Positions 51,524 through 59,907 of a DNA stretch of 64,000 nucleotides are shown here, one piece after another. The DNA is from Ignavibacteriales bacterium UBA1304 (GTDB lineage: Bacteria > Bacteroidota > Ignavibacteria > Ignavibacteriales > Ignavibacteriaceae), in NCBI GenBank assembly GCA_002307295.1, contig DBTY01000055.1, positions 186,001-250,000 on the forward strand, given 5' to 3'. Below the pieces are notes generated by a model. That model was not told the DNA's origin, made no database searches, and saw only the letters and a program-made list of their open reading frames with translations. Made by a program: the position numbers and the translations under genes. How positions within the stretch are numbered: the first letter of the stretch is position 1; each line of letters begins with the position of its first letter.

Positions 51524-52672
51524 TTAATTAATATCGCTTAAGTATTTAGCTCTGTAGTTGTCTTTTATACTTTCAAGCTCTTCTACAACTACTATAAAGA
51601 TATGCTCAAGTTCTGCAACTACAATATCCGCGTCTTCAAGGTTATGATCTCTTGCGTCTTTTTCCAAACGGGAGCCCATTTCAATAAATATATCAACGCC
51701 CATTGTAAGGCTGCTTCCGCGCAGTTTATGCCCGCCAAAATGTATTTTTTCATAATCCTCATTCTTTACGGCTTCGCGGACTATTTTAAAAACTTTAGGA
51801 GTTTCAACAATAAAGATGTCAATCAACTCAATAAAAAAGACGATATCTTCTTCGCTCTGAATTTCCTGAATAAAGCTTATTTTATCTTCTTCAATAAACT
51901 TTTTATTCCCATAATTCTGCCGGAATTTATTTACTGGTTTTGCAATTTGCGTTTTGCTTCTCTTGCCAACTTTTTCTATAACTTCAAAAAGCTCTTTAAG
52001 TTTGACCGGTTTAATAAGGTTCTGATCGACTGAACTTTCAAAATAATCTTTCTTATCCGGATGAAAATCGCTGGAAGTTAACGCGACAATTTGAGGATGT
52101 TTTTTACCGCCGAAGTAAGAGACAATAATGTCTGATTGTTCCTTAAGCGTCTCTTTGCTGTTTGAAAAGTCTATAAAAACAATATCATATTCTTTATAAA
52201 GCCCGCTTTCTAAATTAAGTTCATAATCCGGCGCGTAGCCAAAACGGTCAAATATAGTTTTAGCAAAACGCCTGTTAACCGGGTCGGCCTCCCAGAATAA
52301 AATATTTAGCGGATACTTTGCAGCAACGTCAATTGGAAAGTTATTATTTCTCCGTTTATCAAAATAATCTTTTAGATCAAACTGGAATTCTTCAACGCCA
52401 AGCTTAGCCGAATCAATATCTAAAAAGCTAAGAATTTCTTCAATCAGTATTTTTGAATGCGCGCTTTCATTTTGAATAATATCTACAAGATTCGACTGAA
52501 CAGGAGACAAATGCGAATTAAGCAATTCCGAACCTGTTTCATGCAGATTATTAATATGAGTCCCTATTTCTTTTAATAGAAAAGAAATAAAGTCATTTTT
52601 AATTTTTGATAAATGCTTTTGGTTATTCTGGATTTTTTTAAAATCAGGACTATTTTTTTCGCTTTCATTCAT
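51524..52672 (-). CDS. Phosphorelay protein: degenerate dimerisation domain, receiver and Hpt
   Basis: A 382-residue cytoplasmic signalling protein. Residues about 20-100 resemble the HisKA dimerisation helices of hybrid kinases, but the H-box SHEIRTP reads LKEIGTH, so the phospho-acceptor His is Lys34. The HATPase domain that should follow is absent: the FQFDLKDYFD segment runs straight into a receiver domain (122 to about 245) with acidic residues E128 and D130, phospho-acceptor D168 and the LIKPV lysine. The C-terminal Hpt domain has HFGGHKLRGSS with H315 as phospho-acceptor. It therefore cannot phosphorylate itself but could relay phosphate between partners. SixA nearby may dephosphorylate it. 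Confidence 0.85.
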   Translation of the reverse strand: MNESEKNSPDFKKIQNNQKHLSKIKNDFISFLLKEIGTHINNLHETGSELLNSHLSPVQSNLVDIIQNESAHSKILIEEILSFLDIDSAKLGVEEFQFDLKDYFDKRRNNNFPIDVAAKYPLNILFWEADPVNRRFAKTIFDRFGYAPDYELNLESGLYKEYDIVFIDFSNSKETLKEQSDIIVSYFGGKKHPQIVALTSSDFHPDKKDYFESSVDQNLIKPVKLKELFEVIEKVGKRSKTQIAKPVNKFRQNYGNKKFIEEDKISFIQEIQSEEDIVFFIELIDIFIVETPKVFKIVREAVKNEDYEKIHFGGHKLRGSSLTMGVDIFIEMGSRLEKDARDHNLEDADIVVAELEHIFIVVVEELESIKDNYRAKYLSDIN

Positions 52673-52911
52673 TAATTCAATACCTAAGTAGCAGAATAGT
52701 CATAAAAGTGTAATTTATTTTAGAGTATATGCTTTTTAGAAAAATAAATATAATTAAAACTTTGTATTTAATGAAAACCAAAAAGATTTATTTGCGTATT
52801 ACCGCGTTAATTTTCTGTTATATATAGCGCTAAAAGTATTAGATAAGCTTATCAGATTGCAATAAGCGGGACCAAACTATAAAGCGGCTTTAAATATTAG
52901 TTTATAAAACA

Positions 52912-52940
52912 GACCTTCAATATCGCAACCCAATTGAAGG
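52912..52940. terminator. Possible terminator hairpin downstream of citF
   Basis: GACCTTCAA (52912-52920) and TTGAAGGTC (52932-52940) are exact inverted copies. In the minus direction the hairpin is followed by TGTTTTAT, a short U-rich run. It lies about 110 bases past the citF stop, with a repeat between. Confidence 0.5.
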
Positions 52941-53008
52941 TCTTGAAAAAATACGATATAGCAAGCTAAACTATCACAAGACGTTAAGCGGTCATAAAAG
53001 AGCTAAGG

Positions 53009-53045
53009 GGACGCTGAGCCTGCCGAAGCGACCGAAGCATTGTCC
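53009..53045. repeat. Family C related repeat, copy 3
   Basis: GGACGCTGAGCCTGCCGAAG begins here and the element ends in TTGTCC, so GGAC and GTCC can pair. It shares CTGAGC and GAAGC blocks with the two other copies but is more diverged. Confidence 0.55.
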
Positions 53046-53050
53046 ACTTA

Positions 53051-54607
53051 TTATTTTTCTACCTGAAAAACCGAATCGAGTAAAGTTCCGTCAATCCACT
53101 TTACTACGGCTACGACTTTGTTTTTATTTACCTTTGGCTTTTGTGGCGCGCCTCCGCAAATATCATTCACTTCATCGCGGATTTCTTTAATAGGTTTAAT
53201 TGGCAAAGAAGACTTTTTAAGTTTTGCTAAAAGGTCTTTACGCTTAGGGTTAATAGCTATGCCTCGCTCAGTAATAATTACGTCGACCAATTCGCCAGGC
53301 CCGCAAAGAGTCGTTACGTCGTCTAATATAACCGGAATTCTATCCCTGAATGAAGGAATTGCAAGTATAGTGCATTTTGAATACAAACAGTTTTGCCAGC
53401 CGCCTATGCCGTGCAAAAGATATCCGTCTGAATGACTAACGACGTTAGCGTTAAAATTAACGTCCACTTCCGTTGCGCCAAGAACAGCAGTATCTACAAT
53501 TGAAGCGAAGTTGCCTTTGCCATGAAAATTATAGCTTGTAAATGGACTTGTGTTAACGTGGTTAGGATTTTCGCGCATACTGCGTACTCCCTCAAGATCA
53601 AAAGTCTGCCCATCCAAAATATAATCGGTCAATCCCTCTTCAAGCAGTTGCACTAAATACTTTGTACTGCCGCCGCGCACAAAGCGAGCCTTTACTCCTT
53701 TTGCTTTCATTCTTTCCTTAAGAAAGAGCACAAATGCAAGGTTTGTTCCGCCGGAGCCCGCCTGAAAAGAAAAACCGTCTTTCATTATGCCCGCTTCGTC
53801 TATAAACTGAGCTACGTACTCGGCAATAAGAAGCCGGTCAGGCGATTTTGTAATTTCTGTAGTGCCGGAAACTATTTTAGACGAATCGCCAAGCGAATCA
53901 ATCTGAACGACATAGTCGACATTATTCCCTTGTATCTGCCAGGGTACGCAGGGGAACGGAACAAGATTGTCTGTTACTACAATTACATTATCGGCGTATT
54001 CAGAATCTGCAAGCGCAAAGCCAATAAGTCCGCTTGCCGATTTGCCTGTAACGCCGTTTGAGTTGCCAAATGGATCGGCTGTAGGAGCGGCAATAACTGC
54101 AATATCAATGTGAACTTCACCATCCTGCACCGATTGATATCTGCCTCCGTGCGAACGTAAAACTCCAACACCCTTCATATTCCCTTCAGTCGTAAATCTG
54201 CCAAGAGGGCCGTTCATGCTTCCTTCAATATGATGTATTGTTCCGTCTTCAAGATATTTTATCAAATGCTGATGGCATGGGAAAGATGCGCTTGGAAACC
54301 AGCGAATGTTTTTAACGCCCATTTGTTTTATGGTATCAAAAAGATAGTTCGTCAGAACGTCGCCGTTTCTTAAATGGTGATGCGTAGAAATTGTCATGCC
54401 GTCTTTTAATCCGGCTTTTGTTAAAGCGTCTTTAAGGCTCTTTACAATTTTATTTCCGTCAGAAGGATAGTCGATGCAGGTTTTAATAGCCGGTTTTGCC
54501 TTATATCCTGTTGGTTTATGTTTATCAACTCCTTTAAAAGGAATTTGTTTTTTCCCGTTTATCTGATCAGGAACAAATCTACCGGCAGAGTTTTTAATTA
54601 ATTTCAT
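53051..54607 (-). CDS. citF: Citrate lyase alpha subunit (citrate CoA-transferase)
   Basis: A 518-residue CitF protein, which exchanges acetyl for citryl on the acyl carrier subunit. The CoA-transferase fold is evident from the repeated G-rich segments: TISTHHHLRNGDVLTNYLFD, FQAGSGGTNLAFVLFLKERM and VDVNFNANVVSHSDGYLLHG. The end (CGGAPQKPKVNKNKVVAVVK) is typical of CitF. The ATG at 54607 is chosen because a GGAGGGAG ribosome site lies 7 bases before it; the longer open frame overlaps the upstream gene. It starts one base after the CitD-CitE stop. It is the last gene of the citrate operon. Confidence 0.93.
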   Translation of the reverse strand: MKLIKNSAGRFVPDQINGKKQIPFKGVDKHKPTGYKAKPAIKTCIDYPSDGNKIVKSLKDALTKAGLKDGMTISTHHHLRNGDVLTNYLFDTIKQMGVKNIRWFPSASFPCHQHLIKYLEDGTIHHIEGSMNGPLGRFTTEGNMKGVGVLRSHGGRYQSVQDGEVHIDIAVIAAPTADPFGNSNGVTGKSASGLIGFALADSEYADNVIVVTDNLVPFPCVPWQIQGNNVDYVVQIDSLGDSSKIVSGTTEITKSPDRLLIAEYVAQFIDEAGIMKDGFSFQAGSGGTNLAFVLFLKERMKAKGVKARFVRGGSTKYLVQLLEEGLTDYILDGQTFDLEGVRSMRENPNHVNTSPFTSYNFHGKGNFASIVDTAVLGATEVDVNFNANVVSHSDGYLLHGIGGWQNCLYSKCTILAIPSFRDRIPVILDDVTTLCGPGELVDVIITERGIAINPKRKDLLAKLKKSSLPIKPIKEIRDEVNDICGGAPQKPKVNKNKVVAVVKWIDGTLLDSVFQVEK

Positions 54608-54608
54608 T

Positions 54609-55826
54609 TTAGTTCTCCCTCCATTTACCGTCAATTAAATTATTTTGCAGAGCGAGATCAATGCTTCGCAAAGCGCGTTTTACAACGGGAGCGTCAATCA
54701 TTTTACTCCCCAGCGAAACCACGCCCAGCCCCTGTTTTTTAGCCTCTTCAAAGGCTAAAACAATTTTTTTAGCTTTTGTAATTTCTTCAGGCGTAGGCGC
54801 AAAAGCCTCGTGCACAACCTGAATCTGCCTTGGATGAATGCAGCCTTTCCCCTCAAAACCGAGCGATTTTGCTTCAATAACGCTTTGCCGAAGAGCTTCC
54901 ATATCGTTCACGTCGGAAAAGACCGTGTCTATTGCCTGAACGCCCGCCGCTTTTGCGGCGTTGACTACCATTGAACGCGCAAAGAAACTTTCTTTCCCTT
55001 CGTTTGTTCTTTGGGTTCCTATATCTGCGGTATAATCTTCAAGCCCAATAGTAAGAGCGCATATGTTTTTTGAAGCGGACGCAATTTCATAAGCTCTGAT
55101 AACCGATAAAGCGCTTTCTACAATTGGCATAAAATAAATTTCGTTCTTAACATTATATTCTTTTTTCAAACGGTCAACTTCCTGCTCAACCTGCTGAACC
55201 TGCCCGGCAGATTCGCATTTAGGAATAAGAATAACATGTACGTTATGAGGGACAATATATTTAAGATCTTCAAGTCCGCGCGGGAGCTGATTAATCCGTA
55301 CCATTTTTTCAGCGCCGTAAAATTCGACGCTTCGTAATGCGTTCCGTACAATTAATTGCGCGGCGTCTTTTTCCGTATGCGCTACGCTGTCTTCAAGGTC
55401 TAATATTATTCCGTCGGGGTTATGCAGCCCGGCGTTAACAAAAAACTTCGGCTCGTTGCCTGGCAGATACAGGCGGCTTCTTCTCAGCCTGTCAATTTTT
55501 GATGGATAGACGTTTTTTTTATTTACAGGAAGCAAGTATTCTTTTTCACATTTGGGCAAAAGCCTTTTAACTGCTAATTCAAACCGCGCGGCAAGAACAA
55601 AAGGAAGCGCGCCGTTATCTTCCAGATATATAGACGCGTCAGATAGTTCAAAAAAACCGCACATATCTAATAACTGTTTTTTTATCGAGTCGCCGTACAT
55701 TGCTTCTACTTTGCTTTTACCAGTAATTTTTATTCCGCCCGGCTTGGCAAGCTCAATTTCTATATAACAATCAGAACGGACTTTATCTCCGCGCTGACCT
55801 GCGGAAGCTTTAATAATATTTTCCAT
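54609..55826 (-). CDS. citDE: Fused citrate lyase acyl carrier (CitD) and beta subunit (CitE)
   Basis: A 405-residue protein that joins two subunits normally encoded separately. Residues 1 to about 95 match CitD: AGQRGDKVRSDCYIEI with Ser18 in the position that carries the phosphoribosyl-dephospho-CoA group, then GDSIKKQLLD and LEDNGALPFVLAARFELAVK. A linker (96-112) leads to the CitE barrel (113-405): RSRLYLPGNEPKFFVNAGL, GIILDLEDSV, LTIGLEDYTADIG and KGCIHPRQI. CitE cleaves citryl-ACP to oxaloacetate and acetyl-ACP. The fusion should fix the 1:1 ratio. citC, citX and citG, needed to activate the carrier, are not in the window. Confidence 0.9.
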   Translation of the reverse strand: MENIIKASAGQRGDKVRSDCYIEIELAKPGGIKITGKSKVEAMYGDSIKKQLLDMCGFFELSDASIYLEDNGALPFVLAARFELAVKRLLPKCEKEYLLPVNKKNVYPSKIDRLRRSRLYLPGNEPKFFVNAGLHNPDGIILDLEDSVAHTEKDAAQLIVRNALRSVEFYGAEKMVRINQLPRGLEDLKYIVPHNVHVILIPKCESAGQVQQVEQEVDRLKKEYNVKNEIYFMPIVESALSVIRAYEIASASKNICALTIGLEDYTADIGTQRTNEGKESFFARSMVVNAAKAAGVQAIDTVFSDVNDMEALRQSVIEAKSLGFEGKGCIHPRQIQVVHEAFAPTPEEITKAKKIVLAFEEAKKQGLGVVSLGSKMIDAPVVKRALRSIDLALQNNLIDGKWREN

Positions 55827-55857
55827 TTTAAATTCTCATATATTTTTTGATTAACAA

Positions 55858-57225
55858 TTATACCGCAAGACTTTTCATAAATTCTTTTACGGATAATTTT
55901 TCGCAGTTAAATATCGCGTCTTTAACGGCTTTTTGTTTTTCAGCTGAAAGCAGTTTTGCTGAAAGAGCATTAAATTTATTTTCTAGATCATCTATCGTCA
56001 TAGGCTCTCTTGGATCCCCTTTGGGATATTCAAGGTACTCAGAATAAGCTTTTCCGTCTTTTGTTTTTATCACAACCTTAGACGGTTGTTTTGCCGGGAA
56101 CATCTTCTCGAATTCAATAGACGCTTCGCCTTTTATTTTATCAATTACTTCCCATATTCTTGGGTCTTTCATTTTTTCTTCGGAAAACGATTGAGTTGTA
56201 ATTTTATGGTCTACAAGCGCGGCGGCTATGCAATAAGGGAGCGAGTGATCGGCAGTTTCGCGCGATTCAGGACGGTATTTATGCGGATCAAATAAAATAT
56301 CGCATGCGCGGGCAATTGTAGTTAAAGTCACAGATTCTATCTGGTCGTAGCTTATATTATTTTGAGTAACTACTTTCAAAGTAGCGGTAATATGCGTATG
56401 CGTTAACGCTTCAGTTGGGAACGCTTTCATACCGCACTCAAGTATTTTAAATTTTTCGCCAAGACCGCCAATAAGTTTTTCCGTATTCCATGCAGGACCG
56501 AATACGTCCATAAGCCCTTCCTTCCCTTCAAACACAGCTTCTGTACCTATAAATCCCTTTTTAGCCATCAGCGCGGCAAACACTCCAGCCTGCACTGCCA
56601 TTGGGTCTACGGTATTTTTCATCATGGTTAATTTACCGGCTGTAGGACAGCCGATAGTATGATTATGACAACCGTTAATGCTAATTGCGCTTACCATCTG
56701 ATCGACCGTAAGTCCAAGCATTTTCCCGGCGGCTATTGGAGAAACAAACTGAGTAAGAGTTGCATGATGCCATTTTCTTTCTCTTACGCCGGGCAAACCA
56801 AATTCGCATAAGCGCTGTTCAAATTCATAAGCAAGAACAATAGCCGCAATAGCGTCTTTCATAGACGCGTCAGTAAGTTCTCCGGTCGAAAGAGCTGCAG
56901 GAATCAGATCTGAAGGATGCGAAGGATCTTCTTTCCAGTAGATATCGTTAAAATCCAACGCCCGTATCATAAGCGAATTAATTAGCGCCGCGTTAACTGC
57001 GGGAATTTTCTCGCCAAAACCAATTAGGGTAGCTTCTTCGCGTCCGCCTATTTCTTTATAAATATCTCTAAGTATATTTACGTCCTTAGTATGATAGCCG
57101 CCGTAAGCGCAGCCGATAGAATCATACAAATATCTTTTTACTTCATTTACTACTTTTTCAGGCAATTCTTCATATTTCAGATTTACGGCAAATTCAGCAA
57201 TCTGCCGCGATATAGATTTTTCCAT
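55858..57225 (-). CDS. MmgE/PrpD-family dehydratase
   Basis: A 455-residue MmgE/PrpD protein. The N-terminal helical domain contains RALDFNDIYWKEDPSHPSDL, the family signature, followed by CHNHTIGCPTAGKLTMMKNT and a C-terminal lid (KAFPTEALTHTHITA, YCIAAALVDHKI). Family members dehydrate 2-methylcitrate or citrate to the cis-aconitate form, or decarboxylate cis-aconitate. In this operon a cofactor-free citrate to cis-aconitate step beside an iron-sulfur aconitase is the likely meaning; 2-methylcitrate use is the alternative, but no methylcitrate synthase or PrpB is near. The gap to the aconitase is 21 bases and to CitDE 31. Confidence 0.85.
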   Translation of the reverse strand: MEKSISRQIAEFAVNLKYEELPEKVVNEVKRYLYDSIGCAYGGYHTKDVNILRDIYKEIGGREEATLIGFGEKIPAVNAALINSLMIRALDFNDIYWKEDPSHPSDLIPAALSTGELTDASMKDAIAAIVLAYEFEQRLCEFGLPGVRERKWHHATLTQFVSPIAAGKMLGLTVDQMVSAISINGCHNHTIGCPTAGKLTMMKNTVDPMAVQAGVFAALMAKKGFIGTEAVFEGKEGLMDVFGPAWNTEKLIGGLGEKFKILECGMKAFPTEALTHTHITATLKVVTQNNISYDQIESVTLTTIARACDILFDPHKYRPESRETADHSLPYCIAAALVDHKITTQSFSEEKMKDPRIWEVIDKIKGEASIEFEKMFPAKQPSKVVIKTKDGKAYSEYLEYPKGDPREPMTIDDLENKFNALSAKLLSAEKQKAVKDAIFNCEKLSVKEFMKSLAV

Positions 57226-57246
57226 TTTAAATCCTTATCAAAATTT

Positions 57247-59214
57247 TTATAGATTTTTCTTTACCCAGTTTTCCAATCCGCCCAGCACAATTAGTTCCTG
57301 AGCCGCCTCGCCAACGGAACTGATAGAGTATTTTTTACCGTCAGCTTCTATAAATGAATTTTTAAAATTAATTTCAGCTTGCAGATTTGTTTTTACCGTC
57401 AGTTTTTCGGCGCCGAATTTTTCTTTCAATTCGTTTATCAGTTCAGGGCATTCAATTAACAGGAACCCGTTATTAAGCGCGTTTCGTTTGTAAGTTTCAT
57501 TAAACGATCCGGCCACGACTAAACTTATACCCCGGTATTTCAACGCAGTTGCGGCCTGTTCGCGCGAACTGCCTGTGCCAAAATTAAAACCTCCGGCTAA
57601 TATATCTCCCTTAGTTACTATTTTAACAAATTCAGGATCGTAGTTTTCCATTACTACCTGAGCCTGCTGTTCGGGGGTAATGTCGTCTACGTAAGTATAT
57701 TTACCCGGATAAATACCGTCGGTGTTAAGGTTATCCTGATGACAGAAAATTAGTTCGCCAGTAATTTTTTCAGGAAAGTCATTAATAATTTTTACTGCAT
57801 ATTTTTCAGAATCAATTTTCTTATTGATTTTTATTTCCGCAGATATTTCAGTTGAGTTGCCATTCCAGTCAAAATCAATTTTACCAGAAAGCGCGGAATA
57901 AGCCACTACGGCAGGCGAAGCAAGATAAGCCTTTGCGTTAGCCGATCCCATTCTTCCTTTAAAGTTTCTGTTAGTGGCGGAAATACCAATTTCGCCGTCT
58001 TCAAGCAATCCTGTTCCAAGCCCTATACAAGGACCGCATCCGGGCGGCAGAGGTATTGCGCCTGCTTCTAACAGAGCCTGCCAGTCGCCCCGTTTTTCAC
58101 TTTCGGCCTGCACTTCGTTTGAAGCAGCGGCTACGTAAAATTTTACTCCTTCGGCTACTTTTTTGCCTCTGACAATATTAGCCGCTTCTGCAAGATCGCT
58201 TGTTCTGCTGTTTACGCAGGATACTAAATACGCTTTGTTAATTTTTACTTCTTGTTCTTTTATGTCTTTTACGGCGGACATAATTTTAACCGTATTAGGC
58301 CCCGAAACATACGGCTGAATTGTGGCGAGGTCTACAGTAATTTCCTTTGCGTAAAAAGCGTCTTTATCTGCGGTAGGGATATTCTTTTCTAATTGCGAAA
58401 TTGTTTCTTCGTTTAACCGCGGATGCTTCCCATTTGAAGAAGCGTCTGAGTTTACTCCCGCCAGGCCGCGCTTGCTAATAAATTCGGCTCTTTCCTTCAG
58501 CCACTTTATTGTAACCTCGTCAATTGGGAATACTCCGGCTAACGCGCCCCATTCGGTAGTCATGTTCGCAATTGTAAGCCTCTCGTCAATAGTCAGGCTT
58601 TTAACTCCTTCTCCTGTAAACTCAATTGCATGGTTTAGGACTTCGTCATTTTTGAAGAATCCGCATAAGGCGATAATTAAATCTTTTCCCGTAACGCCCT
58701 TTTGCAGCCTGCCTTTAAGCTCTACTTTTGCGCTTGGCAAAACCTGATGCCAAGTTCTGCCTGTAGCCCAAATAGCCGCCGCGTCTGTGCGAACAATAGG
58801 GGTGCCAAGGCAGCCCAATCCTCCGTACATGTTAGAGTGGCTGTCTGACGCGACTACCATCGTTCCGGGGAAGGCGTAGCCTTCTTCGCACATAATCTGG
58901 TGACCGATGCCTCTCCCGGCGGGATAAAAATCGGCTCCATGGCTTTTGGAAAATTCTTCAATCTTTTTATACTTTTCTAAATTTTTCTCGCTCTTATCCT
59001 GTACGTTATGATCTAATGTATTTACTACCTGCCAGGGATAAGCAAGTTTTGCAGCTCCGATTCCCTTAAATTTTGGAATAACGGCGCCGGTATTATCGTG
59101 AGTCATTATATAAGCCGGTTTTATCGAAAGATAATCGCCTGAATGAACTTCATGATTATCCTCCAGACCGACTGCAAATTTTTGCGCCATTTTTTCGATC
59201 AAAGTCTGAGGCAT
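57247..59214 (-). CDS. Aconitase, homoaconitase-like (Lys4/Aco2) subfamily
   Basis: A 655-residue iron-sulfur hydratase with large and swivel domains in one chain. Cluster ligands are C333 (VSCVNSRTSD) and C393/C396 (GCGPCIGLGTG). TMVVASDSHSNMYGGLGCLG, LTIANMTTEWGALAGVFPID and EIGISATNRNFKGRMGSANA are words typical of fungal homoaconitase Lys4 and the Aco2 group rather than AcnA or AcnB. The swivel domain shows GTGSSREQAATAL. The ATG at 59214 has GGAGGG just before it; an in-frame TTG four codons up is the ribosome site itself. The operon contains isocitrate dehydrogenase and citrate lyase and no homocitrate synthase, so citrate/isocitrate is the likely substrate. Confidence 0.88.
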   Translation of the reverse strand: MPQTLIEKMAQKFAVGLEDNHEVHSGDYLSIKPAYIMTHDNTGAVIPKFKGIGAAKLAYPWQVVNTLDHNVQDKSEKNLEKYKKIEEFSKSHGADFYPAGRGIGHQIMCEEGYAFPGTMVVASDSHSNMYGGLGCLGTPIVRTDAAAIWATGRTWHQVLPSAKVELKGRLQKGVTGKDLIIALCGFFKNDEVLNHAIEFTGEGVKSLTIDERLTIANMTTEWGALAGVFPIDEVTIKWLKERAEFISKRGLAGVNSDASSNGKHPRLNEETISQLEKNIPTADKDAFYAKEITVDLATIQPYVSGPNTVKIMSAVKDIKEQEVKINKAYLVSCVNSRTSDLAEAANIVRGKKVAEGVKFYVAAASNEVQAESEKRGDWQALLEAGAIPLPPGCGPCIGLGTGLLEDGEIGISATNRNFKGRMGSANAKAYLASPAVVAYSALSGKIDFDWNGNSTEISAEIKINKKIDSEKYAVKIINDFPEKITGELIFCHQDNLNTDGIYPGKYTYVDDITPEQQAQVVMENYDPEFVKIVTKGDILAGGFNFGTGSSREQAATALKYRGISLVVAGSFNETYKRNALNNGFLLIECPELINELKEKFGAEKLTVKTNLQAEINFKNSFIEADGKKYSISSVGEAAQELIVLGGLENWVKKNL

Positions 59215-59252
59215 TTTTCCCTCCAAAATAATAATGAAAAAATAGAATACTT

Positions 59253-59786
59253 TTATGCTTTAAACGGATCAAAGCTGACAAAATCGGCATGGTGAACTAT
59301 TATAGATTCAACAGTTCGTATTCCGAGGTCGCCTTCTTTTGAGTGAGTTGCAATTATATGCTGCACCTCCGCCGGTATGCCAAACCTGTCGACTATGCCT
59401 ATTCCGCTAAACGGATGACGCAAAAGTTTTCCGGCCTTGCTTGTGGATAGTTTTCCGTCGTTGATTTCGTATTCCAATAATTTACCAACGTCAATTAAAA
59501 TGGCTCCCGCTATCAGAACGTCCATGTCAATTTCAATTTCGTCGCCAAAATTATTTTTCATTATTTTTGCTATTTCAACCGATAACTGCACGCATGTTCT
59601 TTTATGAGTCATAAAAGATATTTTGCAGTCTTTAAGCAGTAAAGAGAAAGGAATTGTTTGCAGATTATCTGCGGATAGAACGCTGTTTTCAATAGCATAG
59701 ACCCAACAGTCTATGACTTTATTTCTTAATTCTTCATTTTCGATCCAATTAATTTCAGGCCAGATTTCCAAGACTTTTTCTTTCAT
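59253..59786 (-). CDS. HD-domain-fold protein with altered HD motif
   Basis: A 177-residue HD-superfamily protein. H61 in MTHKRTCVQLS, HPFSGIGI, THSKEG and VHHADFV fit the metal-ligand order of HD phosphohydrolases. The central HD doublet reads ILIDVGKLLEY: Asp99 is present, but the preceding His is Ile98. This loses one metal ligand, so activity may be altered or lost. It sits between isocitrate dehydrogenase and aconitase in the citrate operon (121 and 38 bases), where an HD phosphohydrolase has no obvious metabolic task; a regulatory or nucleotide-binding role is possible. Confidence 0.8.
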   Translation of the reverse strand: MKEKVLEIWPEINWIENEELRNKVIDCWVYAIENSVLSADNLQTIPFSLLLKDCKISFMTHKRTCVQLSVEIAKIMKNNFGDEIEIDMDVLIAGAILIDVGKLLEYEINDGKLSTSKAGKLLRHPFSGIGIVDRFGIPAEVQHIIATHSKEGDLGIRTVESIIVHHADFVSFDPFKA

Positions 59787-59907
59787 AGTTATACCTTTTT
59801 ATTTAAAACAGGACTAATCTAAAAGTTAAAAGCGGTCAAATATCTGTTATTTTAATCAGGAATCTCAATAAATAACAAAACGCGAACAATGTTTTTTAGA
59901 ACTAATG

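Larger units (their letters stand above)
52673..53050. other. Intergenic region between signalling and citrate genes
   Basis: About 380 AT-rich bases. The end nearest the citrate operon contains a family C repeat (53009-53045). I see no gene or clear terminator; a loose inverted repeat near GACCTTCAA and TTGAAGGTC (52912-52940) has 9-bp arms and could end transcription from citF. Confidence 0.5.
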
